Position numbers and translations under genes: made by a program
Notes under the pieces: generated by a model
Seen by the model: the letters and a program-made list of their open reading frames with translations, nothing else
Database searches by the model: none
What the model was told of the DNA's origin: nothing
NCBI GenBank assembly: GCA_001971685.1
Contig: CP019326.1
Span: forward strand, 62,001 to 126,000
Origin: Halomonas sp. 1513
GTDB taxonomy: Bacteria; Pseudomonadota; Gammaproteobacteria; Pseudomonadales; Halomonadaceae
Length of the DNA: 64,000 nt
Direction: 5' to 3'
Part shown: positions 53,938 to 64,000 of the stretch, piece after piece
Layout of the letters: each line of letters starts with the position of its first letter
Numbering within the stretch: position 1 is the stretch's first letter

Positions 53938-54903
53938 TCAGTGTTGGCCGGTAGCTTCCTTCATGACCCGCGGGTCGCGGCCGATCGGGTGGGGCTCGCC
54001 GCGGGCCTTGGCCAGATCGATCTGGCGCTGGCGCTCACGGGCGGCGGCGCGGGTCTTCTCGGGCAGCGAATCGATGCAGTGCGGGCAGCTCACCCCGGGC
54101 TCATAGGCGGCGGAGCGCATCTCCTCGACCGACACCGGCATGCGGCAGGCGTGGCACTGTTCGAAGTCGCCCTCGCTGAGGTCGTGTCGCACGGTGACGC
54201 GGTTGTCGAACACGAAGCACTCGCCGCGCCACAGCGACTGCGCCTCGGGCACCTTCTCGAGGTAGTTCAGCACCCCGCCCTTGAGGTGGTAGACCTCCTC
54301 GAAGCCCTCCTTGAGCATGAAGCTCGAAGCCTTCTCGCAGCGGATGCCGCCGGTGCAGAACATCGCCACCTTCTTGTGGCGGGCCGGATCGTAGTGACGG
54401 CGCACGTAGTCGGGAAACTCACGGAAGGTCGTGGTGCGAGGATCGATGGCGCCCTCGAAGCTGCCGATGGCGACCTCGTAGTCGTTGCGGGTATCGATCA
54501 CCAGCACCTCGGGGTCGCTGATCACGTCGTTCCACTGCTCGGGCTCGACGTAGGTGCCCACCGTATCGTTGGGGTCGATATCGGGCACGCCGATGGTGAC
54601 GATCTCGCGCTTCAGCTTGACCTTGGTGCGGTAGAAGGGCGGCTCGTCGCAGTACGACTCCTTGTGATCGATATCGGTCAGGCGCGGGTCGGCGGTGAGC
54701 CAGGCGAGCAGGGCATCGATGGCCTCGCGGCTGCCGGCCACGGTGCCGTTGATGCCTTCGCGGGCCAGTAGCAGGGTGCCCTTGACGCCGTGCGCGAGCA
54801 TGGTCTGACGCAGCGGCTCGCGGAGTGCCTCGAAATCATCCAGGGTGACGAACTTGTACAACGCCGCGACCACGATCCGCGGCGAATCGACGCTTTCTTG
54901 CAT
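53938..54903 (-). CDS. trhO: tRNA uridine-34 hydroxylase, rhodanese domain (TrhO/YceA)
   Basis: 321 aa. It makes 5-hydroxyuridine at tRNA position 34 with oxygen. It has an N-terminal acylphosphatase-like domain ([40 protein letters not shown]), a central rhodanese domain ([19 protein letters not shown]) with the active loop [16 protein letters not shown], and a C-terminal cysteine-rich tail ([23 protein letters not shown]). It is a single-gene unit with its own terminator. Confidence 0.95.
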   Translation of the reverse strand: MQESVDSPRIVVAALYKFVTLDDFEALREPLRQTMLAHGVKGTLLLAREGINGTVAGSREAIDALLAWLTADPRLTDIDHKESYCDEPPFYRTKVKLKREIVTIGVPDIDPNDTVGTYVEPEQWNDVISDPEVLVIDTRNDYEVAIGSFEGAIDPRTTTFREFPDYVRRHYDPARHKKVAMFCTGGIRCEKASSFMLKEGFEEVYHLKGGVLNYLEKVPEAQSLWRGECFVFDNRVTVRHDLSEGDFEQCHACRMPVSVEEMRSAAYEPGVSCPHCIDSLPEKTRAAARERQRQIDLAKARGEPHPIGRDPRVMKEATGQH

Positions 54904-55023
54904 GCTTGGCTCCTGGCTGTCGCCCTCGCAAAGGGCGGACCATGGGTTGAGGCGGGCATTCTACGACAGCACCACGGGCGCTGCATCTCCTGCCACCTGA
55001 TCCAGGTCAAGCCGATACAAGAA

Positions 55024-55050
55024 GGCCTCGTCACCGGTGGTGACGAGGCC
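55024..55050 (-). terminator. Terminator downstream of serA
   Basis: GGCCTCGTCACC (55024-55035) pairs perfectly with GGTGACGAGGCC (55039-55050). Downstream on the minus strand is TTCTTGT, a modest T-tract. Confidence 0.7.
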
Positions 55051-55076
55051 AGGTGGAACCGTGAGCAGCGGCTGGC

Positions 55077-56327
<1,251 letters not shown>

Positions 56328-56524
56328 CGTCGAATCAACCCTTTGTGCGGCGCAGCCGCTTGCTATCGGTATCGTGGTGAGCCTGTTGCAACAGGGTCGC
56401 TATCCTAGCACAGCAGGCTCGCGCCTCGGCCGGCGGCGGCGATGAAAATCCTGCGCCGTGACTATGAGCGGGCTGCATGTAGCGGCTGGCATAACCTGGG
56501 GCAGACGACCCCGGGGGTAGAGCG

Positions 56525-56532
56525 TGTATACT
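56525..56532 (+). promoter_or_regulatory. Putative -10 box of xseB-ispA-dxs
   Basis: TATACT (56527-56532) preceded by GTG lies 40 bp before xseB and divergent from serA. The GTATAC string here is taken as promoter, not as an operator. Confidence 0.35.
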
Positions 56533-56571
56533 GTGGCATCATTTTCCCACGTGCGAAGAGCTACATACGCC

Positions 56572-56835
56572 ATGGTCGATAGCCCGGCTGATATGCCCCC
56601 GGCGCCGCAGGATTTTGCCGCCACCCTCGAACGTCTCGAAGCGCTGGTCGCCCGGCTCGAGTCCGGCTCGCTGTCGCTGGAAGACTCGCTGGCCGCCTTC
56701 GAGCAGGGCGTGGGCCTGACCCGCGATGCCCAGCAGCGCCTCGATGCCGCCGAACTCAGGGTGCGCCAGTTGATCGAGCAGCCCGCCGGCGAGCTCGGCG
56801 AAGCGCCGTTCGACGCCGAAGGCCCGGCGCAGTGA
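56572..56835 (+). CDS. xseB: Exodeoxyribonuclease VII small subunit
   Basis: 87 aa from the ATG at 56572; the frame is open to 56524. The family core [54 protein letters not shown] is complete. It pairs with XseA to degrade single-stranded DNA. The standard order xseB-ispA-dxs is kept, with a 4-bp overlap with ispA. Confidence 0.95.
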   Translation: MVDSPADMPPAPQDFAATLERLEALVARLESGSLSLEDSLAAFEQGVGLTRDAQQRLDAAELRVRQLIEQPAGELGEAPFDAEGPAQ

Positions 56836-57716
56836 CGGCGGCACCGCTGACGCTGCGCCTCGTCGAGGACCGCGCGCGGGTCGATGGCTGCCTCGAGGCC
56901 CTGTGGCAAGCGCGGCGCCCCGTCGAGCCACGCCTCGAAGCGGCCATGCGCTACGCTGTATTGGGCGGCGGCAAGCGGCTGCGCCCAGTGCTGGTGTATG
57001 CCGCCGGGCGGGCGCTGGGGGCGGCGGATGTCGACCTCGACGCGCCGGCGGTGGCCATCGAGCTGATTCACGCCTATTCGCTGGCGCATGACGACCTGCC
57101 GGCGATGGACGACGACGACCTGCGCCGCGGTCAGCCCACGCTGCACAAGGCCTTCGACGAGGCTACCGCGATACTCGCCGGCGATGCCCTGCAGACGCTG
57201 GCCTTCGAGGTGCTGGCGGGTAGCGATTCGCCGCGCCTGGCGGCGCTGATGGGCACCCTGGCCAAGGCCGCCGGCCGCGACGGCATGGTTGCCGGCCAGG
57301 CGCTGGACCTGGCGGCGGTAGGCGGGCAACCCGATGTAGCCGCCCTGGCGCATATGCACTGCCATAAGACCGGTGCACTGATTTGTGCCGCGCTGCGCCT
57401 GGGGGGATTGATCGCCGTCGCCGAGGAGGATCCGCGGCTGGCGGCGCTGGTTGCCTATGGCGATGCCATCGGCCTGGCCTTTCAGATTCACGACGATGTG
57501 CTCGATGTCATCGGCGACACTCAGGTGTTGGGCAAGGCCTCCGGGGCCGACGCCGCACGCGACAAGCCGACTTACCCTAGCCTGCTCGGCCTCGATGGCG
57601 CCCGCGCCAAGGCCGACGGGCTGCTCGATGACGCCCTCGTGGCGCTGGCGCCGCTCGGTGAGCAAGGCGCGGCGCTTGCCGAGCTGGCGCGGTACATGAT
57701 CGAGCGCGACCACTGA
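56832..57716 (+). CDS. ispA: Farnesyl diphosphate synthase (geranyltranstransferase)
   Basis: 294 aa, starting at GTG 56832 overlapping the xseB stop. It condenses isopentenyl diphosphate with dimethylallyl and geranyl diphosphate. The first Asp-rich motif [20 protein letters not shown] (FARM) and second [13 protein letters not shown] (SARM), the [14 protein letters not shown] motif, and [20 protein letters not shown] are all present. Confidence 0.96.
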   Translation: MTAAPLTLRLVEDRARVDGCLEALWQARRPVEPRLEAAMRYAVLGGGKRLRPVLVYAAGRALGAADVDLDAPAVAIELIHAYSLAHDDLPAMDDDDLRRGQPTLHKAFDEATAILAGDALQTLAFEVLAGSDSPRLAALMGTLAKAAGRDGMVAGQALDLAAVGGQPDVAALAHMHCHKTGALICAALRLGGLIAVAEEDPRLAALVAYGDAIGLAFQIHDDVLDVIGDTQVLGKASGADAARDKPTYPSLLGLDGARAKADGLLDDALVALAPLGEQGAALAELARYMIERDH

Positions 57717-57728
57717 CGACGGTATTCC

Positions 57729-59675
57729 ATGAAGCTGTTCGACGAAATTCCCGCCGAGCGCCCGGCCACGCCGCTGCTCGACACGCTCGATACCCCGGCC
57801 GGGCTGCGTGCCATGAGTGCGGCCCAGCTGGCCCAGGTGGCCGATGAGCTGCGCGCCTATCTGCTCTACAGCGTGGGCTGCAGCGGGGGGCACTTCGGCG
57901 CCGGGCTCGGCGTGGTCGAGCTGACCGTGGCGCTGCACCACGCCCTGAGTACGCCGCATGACCGGCTGGTGTGGGACGTCGGTCATCAGGCCTACCCGCA
58001 CAAGATCCTTACCGGGCGTCGCGAGGCGATGCTCGGCATTCGCCAGTACGGCGGCCTGGCGGCGTTTCCACGTCGTGCCGAGTCGGAGTACGACACCTTT
58101 GGCGTGGGCCACTCGAGCACCTCGATCTCGGCGGCACTGGGCATGGCCCTGGCCGCGCGCGCGCGCGGCGAGCGGCGGCGCGTCTGCGCGGTGATCGGCG
58201 ACGGCGCGCTGACCGCCGGCATGGCCTTCGAGGCGCTGGCTCACGCCGGCCACGTCGACGCCAACCTACTGGTGGTGCTCAACGACAACGAGATGTCGAT
58301 TTCCGAGAACGTCGGCGGCATTGCCAGCTATCTGGCGCGGATCCTGGCCAGCAAGCCCTATACCGCGATGCGCGAAAACAGCAAGCGTGTGCTGTCGCAT
58401 CTGCCCGGCGCACTGGAGCTGGCGCGACGCACCGAAGAGCACATGAAGGGCATGATCAGTCCGGCCACTCTGTTCGAGGAGATGGGCTTCAACTATATCG
58501 GGCCCATCGACGGCCACGACCTCGACGCCCTGACCCATGCGCTGGGCAATATGCGCGACCTCGACGGTCCGCAGTTCCTGCACGTCAAGACGCGCAAGGG
58601 GCGTGGTTTCCAGCCCGCCGAGGCCGACCCCATTGGTTTCCATGCGATCACCAAGCTGGAGAAGGGCGCCGATACGCCGCCACCCGTCGCGCCGTCCAAG
58701 ACGCTGAGCCGCGATGCAGCAGGCCCGGCGCCGCGCAGTGATCTACTGCGCCCGAAACCGCGCAAGTATTGCAACGTCTTCGGCGACTGGCTTTGCGATA
58801 TGGCCGCCGCTGACGAGCGGCTGATCGGCATCACCCCGGCGATGCGCGAAGGCTCCGACCTGATTCGCTTCTCCCGGGAGTACCCCGAGCGCTACTTCGA
58901 TGTGGCGATCGCCGAGCAGCATGCCGTGACGCTGGCAGCGGGGATGGCCTGCGAGGGCGCCAAGCCGGTAGTGGCGATCTACTCGACCTTCCTGCAGCGC
59001 GGCTACGACCAGCTGATACACGACGTGGCGGTGCAGCACCTCGATGTGACCTTCGCCATCGATCGCGCCGGGCTGGTCGGCGAGGATGGCCCCACCCACC
59101 ACGGCAGCATGGATCTCTCCTTCCTGCGCTGTGTGCCAGGCATGGTGATCCTGGCCCCCGCCAACGAGGCCGAGTGCCGCGCCATGCTCAGCGCCGCCTA
59201 TCGCCATCCGGGCCCGGCGGCGGTGCGCTACCCGCGGGGCACCGGGCCTGGCACCCAGATTCCCGAGCATCTCGAGCCGCTCGCTATCGGCCAGGCCGAG
59301 GCGCGGCGCCAGGGACGTGGCGTGGCGCTGTTGGCGTTTGGCAGCCTCAATGGCCCGGCCGCCGAGGTCGCCGAGCGGCTCGATGCCAGTCACCTCAATA
59401 TGCGCTCGGTCAAGCCGCTGGATCGTGACGCCGTGCTGGCCGCGGCCCGCGAGCACGACCTGCTGGTGACCCTGGAGGAGAACGTGGTGGCCGGCGGCGC
59501 CGGCAGCGCGGTCAATGAGCTGCTGGTCGCCGAGGGCGTGGCGGCCGAAGTGCTCAACCTGGGCCTGCCCGACGCTTTCGTCGAGCACGGCAAGCCTGCT
59601 GAGCTGCTCGCCGAGTGCAGGCTGGACGCCGCGGGCATCGAGGCGGCGATTCTCCAGCGCCTGACGGGCGGCTAG
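57729..59675 (+). CDS. dxs: 1-deoxy-D-xylulose-5-phosphate synthase
   Basis: 648 aa. It is the first enzyme of the MEP isoprenoid pathway and uses thiamine diphosphate. It shows [83 protein letters not shown], and in the second half [44 protein letters not shown] and [15 protein letters not shown]. It ends the xseB-ispA-dxs operon, about 50 bp before an insertion sequence. Confidence 0.97.
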   Translation: MKLFDEIPAERPATPLLDTLDTPAGLRAMSAAQLAQVADELRAYLLYSVGCSGGHFGAGLGVVELTVALHHALSTPHDRLVWDVGHQAYPHKILTGRREAMLGIRQYGGLAAFPRRAESEYDTFGVGHSSTSISAALGMALAARARGERRRVCAVIGDGALTAGMAFEALAHAGHVDANLLVVLNDNEMSISENVGGIASYLARILASKPYTAMRENSKRVLSHLPGALELARRTEEHMKGMISPATLFEEMGFNYIGPIDGHDLDALTHALGNMRDLDGPQFLHVKTRKGRGFQPAEADPIGFHAITKLEKGADTPPPVAPSKTLSRDAAGPAPRSDLLRPKPRKYCNVFGDWLCDMAAADERLIGITPAMREGSDLIRFSREYPERYFDVAIAEQHAVTLAAGMACEGAKPVVAIYSTFLQRGYDQLIHDVAVQHLDVTFAIDRAGLVGEDGPTHHGSMDLSFLRCVPGMVILAPANEAECRAMLSAAYRHPGPAAVRYPRGTGPGTQIPEHLEPLAIGQAEARRQGRGVALLAFGSLNGPAAEVAERLDASHLNMRSVKPLDRDAVLAAAREHDLLVTLEENVVAGGAGSAVNELLVAEGVAAEVLNLGLPDAFVEHGKPAELLAECRLDAAGIEAAILQRLTGG

Positions 59676-59722
59676 TCCGCCACTCTCACAGCGCCTTACG
59701 TGGAATAGCAACGCCTCGGCTG

Positions 59723-59746
59723 TGAACTGCACCCCGAAAGTTGGAC
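59723..59746 (+). repeat. Left inverted repeat of the IS150-group element
   Basis: It begins TGAACTGCACCCCGAAAGTT and runs to the GGAC at 59743-59746. It matches the complement of the right end at 20 of 24 positions. Confidence 0.8.
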
Positions 59747-59773
59747 ATCCAACCCAACCTTCGGGGTGTTTCT

Positions 59774-60310
59774 ATGAGGAATCGATATAGCGAGCAGTTC
59801 AAGTGGCAGGTGGTGCAGCAATGTCTGCGCGTGGGGGGCAGCATAAAGGAGGTAGCCCGCCAGCTTGAGCTGGATTATTCCATGGTCCGGCGATGGCTGG
59901 AGCATTACCGGCAGCATGGTCCTTCAGGGTTACGCCAGACGCGCCACCACTACGGCTCATCGTTCAAGCGTGAGGTGCTGGAAAGGATGTGGCGCGACGG
60001 CTTGTCGATCCGTCAGGCCGAGGCCCTGTTTGATATCCGTGCCGCTGGCGCTATTGGCAGATGGGAACGCCAATATCATAGTGGGGGTCTGACCGCGTTA
60101 GCCCCAAAGCGTAAGGGACGCCGCCCCATGCCCCAGAAGCCCCCATCACCGCCCAAGCCTTGCGCCGATGAGGAGCGCTCCCATGAGGAACTGCTCGAGG
60201 AACTGGCCTATCTACGGGCAGAGAATGCCTACTTAAAAAAGCTCGATGCCTTGATCCAGGAAAAGCGGGCGACGACGCGGGGCAAAAAGCCCAAGCCGTC
60301 CAAGGATTAA
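59774..60310 (+). CDS. IS150-group transposase OrfA
   Basis: 178 aa from the ATG at 59774. It has two helix-turn-helix units (YSEQFKWQVVQQCLRVGGSIKEVARQLELDYSMVRRWLEHY and SFKREVLERMWRDGLSIRQAEALFDIRAAGAIGRWERQY) and a leucine-zipper end (HEELLEELAYLRAENAYLKKLDAL). The slippery A-AAA-AAG at 60235-60241 lies in the AYLKK codons. Confidence 0.92.
   Translation: MRNRYSEQFKWQVVQQCLRVGGSIKEVARQLELDYSMVRRWLEHYRQHGPSGLRQTRHHYGSSFKREVLERMWRDGLSIRQAEALFDIRAAGAIGRWERQYHSGGLTALAPKRKGRRPMPQKPPSPPKPCADEERSHEELLEELAYLRAENAYLKKLDALIQEKRATTRGKKPKPSKD
60235..60241 (+). other. Programmed -1 frameshift site A-AAA-AAG
   Basis: In the OrfA frame it reads TTA AAA AAG. A -1 slip here enters the OrfB frame, which is open from this point to 61137. 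This is the normal way IS3 elements make the OrfAB transposase. Confidence 0.8.
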
Positions 60311-61137
60311 GGCATGAGCACTCACTGGCGCTGCTGCTGCGTGCGGCCGAGCTGCCGCGCAGCACGTTCTACTACCAGATCAAGGCCTTGGACGCTGACG
60401 ATCGGTACGCGGCTCTGAAGGCGCGTATCCGGGCGATCTACGACCGCCACAAAGGGCGCTATGGCTACCGTCGCATCACCTCCGTTCTGCGGCAGGCAGG
60501 TGAGGCGATCAACCACAAGACCGTCCAGCGGTTGATGCAACAGCTAGGCTTGAAGTCCCTGGTTCGCCCTAAGCGGTATCGTGCCTACCGAGGCGCGGAA
60601 GGCTACGCCGCCCCGAATACGTTGCAGCGTCGGTTTCAGGCTCAGCGTCCCCATCAACGGTGGGTGACAGACATCACCGAATTCAAGGTCAATGGCCAGA
60701 AGCTCTACCTGTCACCGGTCATGGATCTATATAACGGAGAGATCATTGCCTTCCAGACAGGGCCACGCCCGGTGTTCGACCTGGTGAAGGGTATGCTCAA
60801 GAAAGCCTTTAGCAGGCTGATCGCGGGGGACCGGCCGCTGCTCCACTCGGATCAGGGCTGGCATTATCGCCACCCCAGATATCGCCGCCTAGTGGTGGAG
60901 AAGCGGATACTCCGTAGCATGTCACGGAAAGGGAACTGTCTGGACAATGCTGCGATGGAGAGCTTCTTCGGCACCCTGAAGGCTGAATACTTCCATTTGA
61001 ACCGGTTCGACACCATAGAGCAGCTGCAGCAAGGCCTCGACCGTTACATCCATTACTACAACCACGAGCGTATCAAGATGAAATTAAAAGGCCTGAGCCC
61101 TGTGCAGTACAGGACTCAGGCCTTGAGCGCCGACTGA
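60241..61137 (+). CDS. IS150-group transposase OrfB (DDE integrase part of OrfAB)
   Basis: The frame is open from the slippery site, reading HSLALLLRAAELPRSTFYYQIKALD before the obvious integrase core. DDE residues: QRWVTDITEFKVNGQKLYLSPVMDLYNGEI, LLHSDQGWHYRHPRY and KGNCLDNAAMESFFGTLKAE. The C-terminus HYYNHERIKMKLKGLSPVQYR is complete. No independent start with a ribosome binding site is seen, so expression is taken to be by frameshift. Confidence 0.9.
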   Translation, partial: ARCLDPGKAGDDAGQKAQAVQGLRHEHSLALLLRAAELPRSTFYYQIKALDADDRYAALKARIRAIYDRHKGRYGYRRITSVLRQAGEAINHKTVQRLMQQLGLKSLVRPKRYRAYRGAEGYAAPNTLQRRFQAQRPHQRWVTDITEFKVNGQKLYLSPVMDLYNGEIIAFQTGPRPVFDLVKGMLKKAFSRLIAGDRPLLHSDQGWHYRHPRYRRLVVEKRILRSMSRKGNCLDNAAMESFFGTLKAEYFHLNRFDTIEQLQQGLDRYIHYYNHERIKMKLKGLSPVQYRTQALSAD

Positions 61138-61144
61138 ATGAGCC

Positions 61145-61168
61145 GTCCAACTATTGGGGGTCAGTTCA
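61145..61168 (-). repeat. Right inverted repeat of the IS150-group element
   Basis: Its complement begins TGAACTGACCCCCAATAGTT and ends GGAC, matching 20 of 24 positions of the left end. Confidence 0.8.
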
Positions 61169-61185
61169 CCCTTGGTCGGGGCGTT

Positions 61186-61202
61186 CTTACGTTTATCGTA
61201 AG
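61186..61202. promoter_or_regulatory. CTTACG-N5-CGTAAG inverted repeat upstream of tssB
   Basis: Perfect 6-bp arms with spacer TTTAT in the 326-bp gap between the IS and tssB. It could be an upstream activator site for the sigma-54 promoter at 61353. The rest of the gap holds no gene. Confidence 0.35.
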
Positions 61203-61352
61203 GCGACGTTATGGATGAGGTTTGGCGACGAAATTACCGCCACTTTATGTAAGACATATCTGACATTTAATGTAGTCAACATCGATGAGACGGTGATGGC
61301 GACTGCTATAAAATGCGCGAAAAATCAGGAAAGATTGCCGATATAAAGGGCA

Positions 61353-61369
61353 TTGGCACCTATCGTGCT
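61353..61369 (+). promoter_or_regulatory. Sigma-54-like promoter of the tss operon
   Basis: TTGGCACCTATCGTGCT has GG at 61355-61356 and GC at 61367-61368, exactly 10 bp apart as required. It differs from TTGGCACGNNNNTTGCT at two positions. It lies 125 bp before tssB. Confidence 0.55.
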
Positions 61370-61494
61370 TCCTCTCTGCTTCGCACTTCGGCCCCTTGGC
61401 AGGCCGTTACCCCCTCTGGATTGCCCGTCGGCGTCTGCCTACCCTCGCGCCCTCGATACAAGATTATTCAGGGTTCACCGCAGGGGGTCGCAGC

Positions 61495-62004
61495 ATGGCG
61501 AAGGAAGGGACCGTCGCGCCGAAAGAGCGCATCAATATCAAATACGTGCCTGCCACTGGCGATCAGCAGGCCGAAACCGAGCTGCCGCTGAAGCTACTGG
61601 TGGTCGGCGACTTCAAGGGCGGTACCGAAGAGACGCCGATCGAAGAGCGTGATGCGGTCTCGGTCGACAAGAACAACTTCCAGTCGGTGATGCGTGAGGC
61701 CGGGCTCGGCCTGCAGGCCAGCGTGCCCAATCGTCTCACCGATGGTGATGACGCCGCCGATCTGGCGGTGGATCTCGAATTCAAGTCGCTCAGCGACTTT
61801 GCCCCGGACAGCGTGGCCCGCCAGGTGCCTGAGTTGCGCAAGCTGGTCGAGCTGCGCGAGGCGCTGGTCGCCCTCAAGGGGCCGCTGGGCAACGTGCCGG
61901 CGTTCCGTGACCGGCTGCAGAAGCTGCTGGAGAGCGAGGATGCGCGCCAGCAGTTGCTCGCCGAGCTCGAGCTGCTCGACGGCGAGGCCAAGGGCGACAG
62001 CTGA
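61495..62004 (+). CDS. tssB: Type VI secretion sheath small subunit TssB (VipA)
   Basis: 169 aa from the ATG at 61495; the frame is open to 61396. Family motifs are ERINIKYVPATGDQQAETELPLKLLVVGDFKGG, PIEERDAVSVDKNNFQSVM, and LEFKSLSDFAPDSVARQVPELRKLVELREALVALKGPLGNVPAFRDRLQKLL. It polymerises with TssC into the contractile sheath in the cytoplasm. Confidence 0.96.
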   Translation: MAKEGTVAPKERINIKYVPATGDQQAETELPLKLLVVGDFKGGTEETPIEERDAVSVDKNNFQSVMREAGLGLQASVPNRLTDGDDAADLAVDLEFKSLSDFAPDSVARQVPELRKLVELREALVALKGPLGNVPAFRDRLQKLLESEDARQQLLAELELLDGEAKGDS

Positions 62005-62059
62005 TTTTTTCGCTGGCGCCCTAGGGCGCCGCGATCATCCATGAATTCGAGGCATAGTG

Positions 62060-63541
62060 ATGAGTGATACGGCACAGCAGCAGGGCCAGGCCGCCGAGGC
62101 CGTGGCCGAGGAATCCCTACTCGACCAGGTCATGGCGCAGACGCGCATGGCACCGGCCGACGAGGGCTACGACGTCGCCAAGCAGGGCGTGGCGGCCTTT
62201 ATCGCCGAGCTGCTCAACAGCGACAGCGAGGCCCCTCAGGTCAACAAGTCCGTGGTCGACCGCATGATCGTCGAGCTCGACCGCAAGATCGGCGGCCAGG
62301 TCGACGAGATTCTCCACGACCAGGGCTTTCAGCAGATCGAGTCGGCCTGGCGCGGCCTCAAGCTGCTGGTGGATCGCACCGACTTCCGCGAGAACATCAA
62401 GCTCGACCTGCTGCATGCCACCAAGGAGGAGCTGCTCGAAGACTTCGAGTTCGCTCCGGAGCTGAGCCAGAGCGGCCTCTACCAGCACGTCTACGCCTCG
62501 GGCTACGGGCAGTTCGGCGGCGAGCCGGTGGGCGGCATCATCGGCCACTACGACTTCTCGCCCTCGACCCCCGATATCAAGCTGCTGCAGTACACCTCGG
62601 CGGTGGGGGCGATGGCTCACGCGCCCTTCCTGTCCTCGGTGGCGCCCAGCTTCTTCGGTGTCGACAGCTTCGAGGAGCTGCCCAATATCAAGGACTTCAA
62701 GGCAATCTTCGAAGGGCCCAAGTACGCCCGCTGGCGCAGCCTGCGCGAGTCGGAAGACGCCCGCTACCTGGGCCTGACCGCGCCGCGCTTCCTGCTGCGC
62801 ATGCCCTACGACCCGGTCGAGAACCCGGTCAAGAGCTTCAACTATCGCGAAACCGTCAGCGAGAACCACGAGCACTATCTGTGGGGCAACACCGCCTACC
62901 TGCTCGCCGAGCGCCTCACCGACAGCTTCGCCAAGTACCGCTGGTGCCCCAATATCATCGGTCCGCAGAGCGGCGGCGCCGTCGAGAACCTGCCGGTGCA
63001 TACCTATGAGGCGCTGGGGCAGATCCAGGCCAAGATTCCCACCGAGGTGCTGGTCACCGACCGGCGCGAGTTCGAGATGGCCGAAGAGGGCTTCATCTCG
63101 CTGACCATGCGCAAGGGCAGCGACAACGCCGCCTTCTTCTCCGCCAACTCGGTGCAGAAGCCCAAGGTCTTCCCCAACACCGCCGAGGGCAAGGCCGCCG
63201 AGACCAACTTCAAGCTCGGCACCCAGCTGCCCTACATGTTCATCATCAATCGCCTGGCGCACTACATCAAGGTGCTGCAGCGCGAGCAGATCGGCTCCTG
63301 GAAGGAGCGCCAGGACCTCGAGCGCGAGCTCAACGCCTGGATCCGCCAGTACGTCGCCGACCAGGAGAACCCGCCGGCCGACGTGCGCAGCCGCCGGCCG
63401 CTGCGCGCCGCCTCGATCCAGGTTTCCGACGTCGAGGGCGAGCCGGGCTGGTACCAGGTCTCGCTCGCCGTGCGCCCGCACTTCAAGTACATGGGCGCCA
63501 ACTTCGAGCTGTCGCTGGTCGGGCGTCTCGACAAGGAATAA
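62060..63541 (+). CDS. tssC: Type VI secretion sheath large subunit TssC (VipB)
   Basis: 493 aa from the ATG at 62060 (GAGG upstream). Diagnostic sequences are IVELDRKIGGQVDEILHDQGFQQIESAWRGLKLLVDRTDFRENIKLDLL, YGQFGGEPVGGIIGHYDFSPS, WRSLRESEDARYLGLTAPRFLLRMPYDP, YLWGNTAYLLAERLTDSFAKYRWCPNIIGPQSGGAVENLP, and the C-terminal PGWYQVSLAVRPHFKYMGANFELSLVGRLDKE. It is the main sheath protein. Confidence 0.98.
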   Translation: MSDTAQQQGQAAEAVAEESLLDQVMAQTRMAPADEGYDVAKQGVAAFIAELLNSDSEAPQVNKSVVDRMIVELDRKIGGQVDEILHDQGFQQIESAWRGLKLLVDRTDFRENIKLDLLHATKEELLEDFEFAPELSQSGLYQHVYASGYGQFGGEPVGGIIGHYDFSPSTPDIKLLQYTSAVGAMAHAPFLSSVAPSFFGVDSFEELPNIKDFKAIFEGPKYARWRSLRESEDARYLGLTAPRFLLRMPYDPVENPVKSFNYRETVSENHEHYLWGNTAYLLAERLTDSFAKYRWCPNIIGPQSGGAVENLPVHTYEALGQIQAKIPTEVLVTDRREFEMAEEGFISLTMRKGSDNAAFFSANSVQKPKVFPNTAEGKAAETNFKLGTQLPYMFIINRLAHYIKVLQREQIGSWKERQDLERELNAWIRQYVADQENPPADVRSRRPLRAASIQVSDVEGEPGWYQVSLAVRPHFKYMGANFELSLVGRLDKE

Positions 63542-63557
63542 GAGGAGCGCCACCGCC

Positions 63558-63986
63558 ATGGCTGATGAGATTGGCGGCGTGCTCGGAAGCCGGCTGTTCG
63601 AGCGCCTCGCGGCGCCCGAACGGGCCGCTGCAGCAGGGGAAACTGGCCTGGCCGAGGCCGTTGAGTCGATCAAGCGCCACCTGGTGGATCTGCTCAACAG
63701 CCACCCGGGGCACAGTGAATGTGCCCCGGCGCTGGGCCTGCTCGACTTCAATGACGCGACCATCGGCGTGCTCGATCTGGAGCTCAACATCCAGCGTGCG
63801 ATACGCCAGTGCATCGAGCGCTTCGAGCCCCGGGTGCGTCGCGTCGAGGTCGAGTCGGTGCCCAATCGGGGCGACCCCCTGCAGCTGCACTTCCAGGTAC
63901 ACGCCACCCTGGCGCTGGGCCGCGAGAACGCCCAGACCACCATCGATCTGCTGCTCAATAACAAGCGCTATCAGTGCCTTGATTGA
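63558..63986 (+). CDS. tssE: Type VI secretion baseplate protein TssE (gp25-like)
   Basis: 142 aa. The gp25/TssE domain is clear: RLFERLAAPE, ESIKRHLVDLLNSHPGHSECAPALGLLDFNDATIG, IQRAIRQCIERFEPRVRRVEVESV and LHFQVHATLALG. It is a wedge component of the baseplate that nucleates the sheath. It starts 16 bp after tssC; the operon continues past the window. Confidence 0.95.
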   Translation: MADEIGGVLGSRLFERLAAPERAAAAGETGLAEAVESIKRHLVDLLNSHPGHSECAPALGLLDFNDATIGVLDLELNIQRAIRQCIERFEPRVRRVEVESVPNRGDPLQLHFQVHATLALGRENAQTTIDLLLNNKRYQCLD

Positions 63987-64000
63987 TCGCCGTTGCCAGC

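Larger units (their letters stand above)
59723..61168 (+). mobile_element. IS3-family element, IS150 group, apparently intact
   Basis: 1446 bp between 24-bp inverted ends that match at 20 positions. It contains orfA and an orfB reached by -1 frameshift. No clear 3-bp target duplication is seen next to the ends as drawn, so boundaries may be off by 1-2 bp. It lies between dxs and the type VI secretion operon and may have displaced upstream control sequence. Confidence 0.88.

Noticed and set aside
56525..56530. GTATAC upstream of xseB as a member of the purine operator family
   Set aside because: It overlaps a likely TATACT -10 box of a housekeeping operon and lacks the TTG...CAA flanks; promoter function is simpler.
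56400..58253. 617-aa open frame on the - strand over xseB-ispA-dxs
   Set aside because: Antisense to three well supported genes; no domain seen.
62117..63964. 615-aa open frame on the - strand over tssC-tssE
   Set aside because: Antisense to conserved T6SS genes, with repetitive Leu/Gly/Val/Asp composition.

Overview
The window is a high-GC gammaproteobacterial chromosome segment. Gene content and neighbourhoods (ruvX-pyrB, tatABC, xseB-ispA-dxs, serA, trhO, a type VI secretion locus, TRAP and tripartite tricarboxylate transporters) fit a Halomonas-like member of the Halomonadaceae. This is inferred from gene order and composition, as no rRNA or other marker is present.

Layout. (1) 1-2.3 kb: end of yqgE, ruvX, a small membrane protein and pyrB. 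(2) 2.3-24.5 kb: an almost complete urate-to-central-metabolism pathway. It holds an IclR regulator, uraD / uraH-puuD, a FadR-type GntR regulator, a TRAP transporter, an allantoin-racemase-like protein, puuE, a YfcC permease, an RpiR regulator, allE, allA, then the glyoxylate branch gcl-hyi-glxR-glycerate kinase-pyk. The enzyme for allantoate hydrolysis is not seen. (3) 24.5-26.1 kb: tatCBA. (4) 26.1-49.2 kb: an accessory catabolic island, visibly lower in GC in several genes. It carries two complete TctCBA transporters, two MmgE/PrpD proteins, two AbrB-type membrane proteins, two isocitrate/isopropylmalate-type dehydrogenases, two FCD-type GntR regulators, an amidase, an atypical SDR, a fluoroacetate-dehalogenase-like hydrolase, a TauE/SafE-like permease, a four-domain rhodanese and IS3-type debris. 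(5) 49.3-52.6 kb: a three-gene hydroxy-acid or sugar-acid operon (DapA-like aldolase, FMN oxidase, enolase-superfamily protein). (6) 52.6-59.7 kb: a small hypothetical gene, an EamA exporter, trhO, serA, xseB-ispA-dxs. (7) 59.7-61.2 kb: an apparently intact IS150-group element. (8) 61.2-64 kb: start of a type VI secretion operon (tssB, tssC, tssE) behind a sigma-54-like promoter.

Regulation is the most informative layer. Three operator families can be read by eye. A TTGTATACAA-like palindrome lies in front of most purine-catabolism units and fits the GntR protein at 5.7 kb. A TGTTGACAGTTGAC-like motif recurs at six control regions of the 26-49 kb island and fits one or both island GntR proteins. 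A match to the E. coli IclR consensus TGGAAATNATTTCCA lies in front of gcl and between yfcC and rpiR. In addition, all three binding-protein-dependent transporter operons carry a stem-loop between the binding-protein gene and the membrane-subunit genes, and a palindromic repeat of about 100 bp occurs three times around gcl-hyi.

The best candidate for an undescribed system is the island: two transporters and two enzyme sets under one shared operator, with a possible halide-releasing hydrolase and sulfur-handling proteins. The substrate cannot be fixed from sequence alone.
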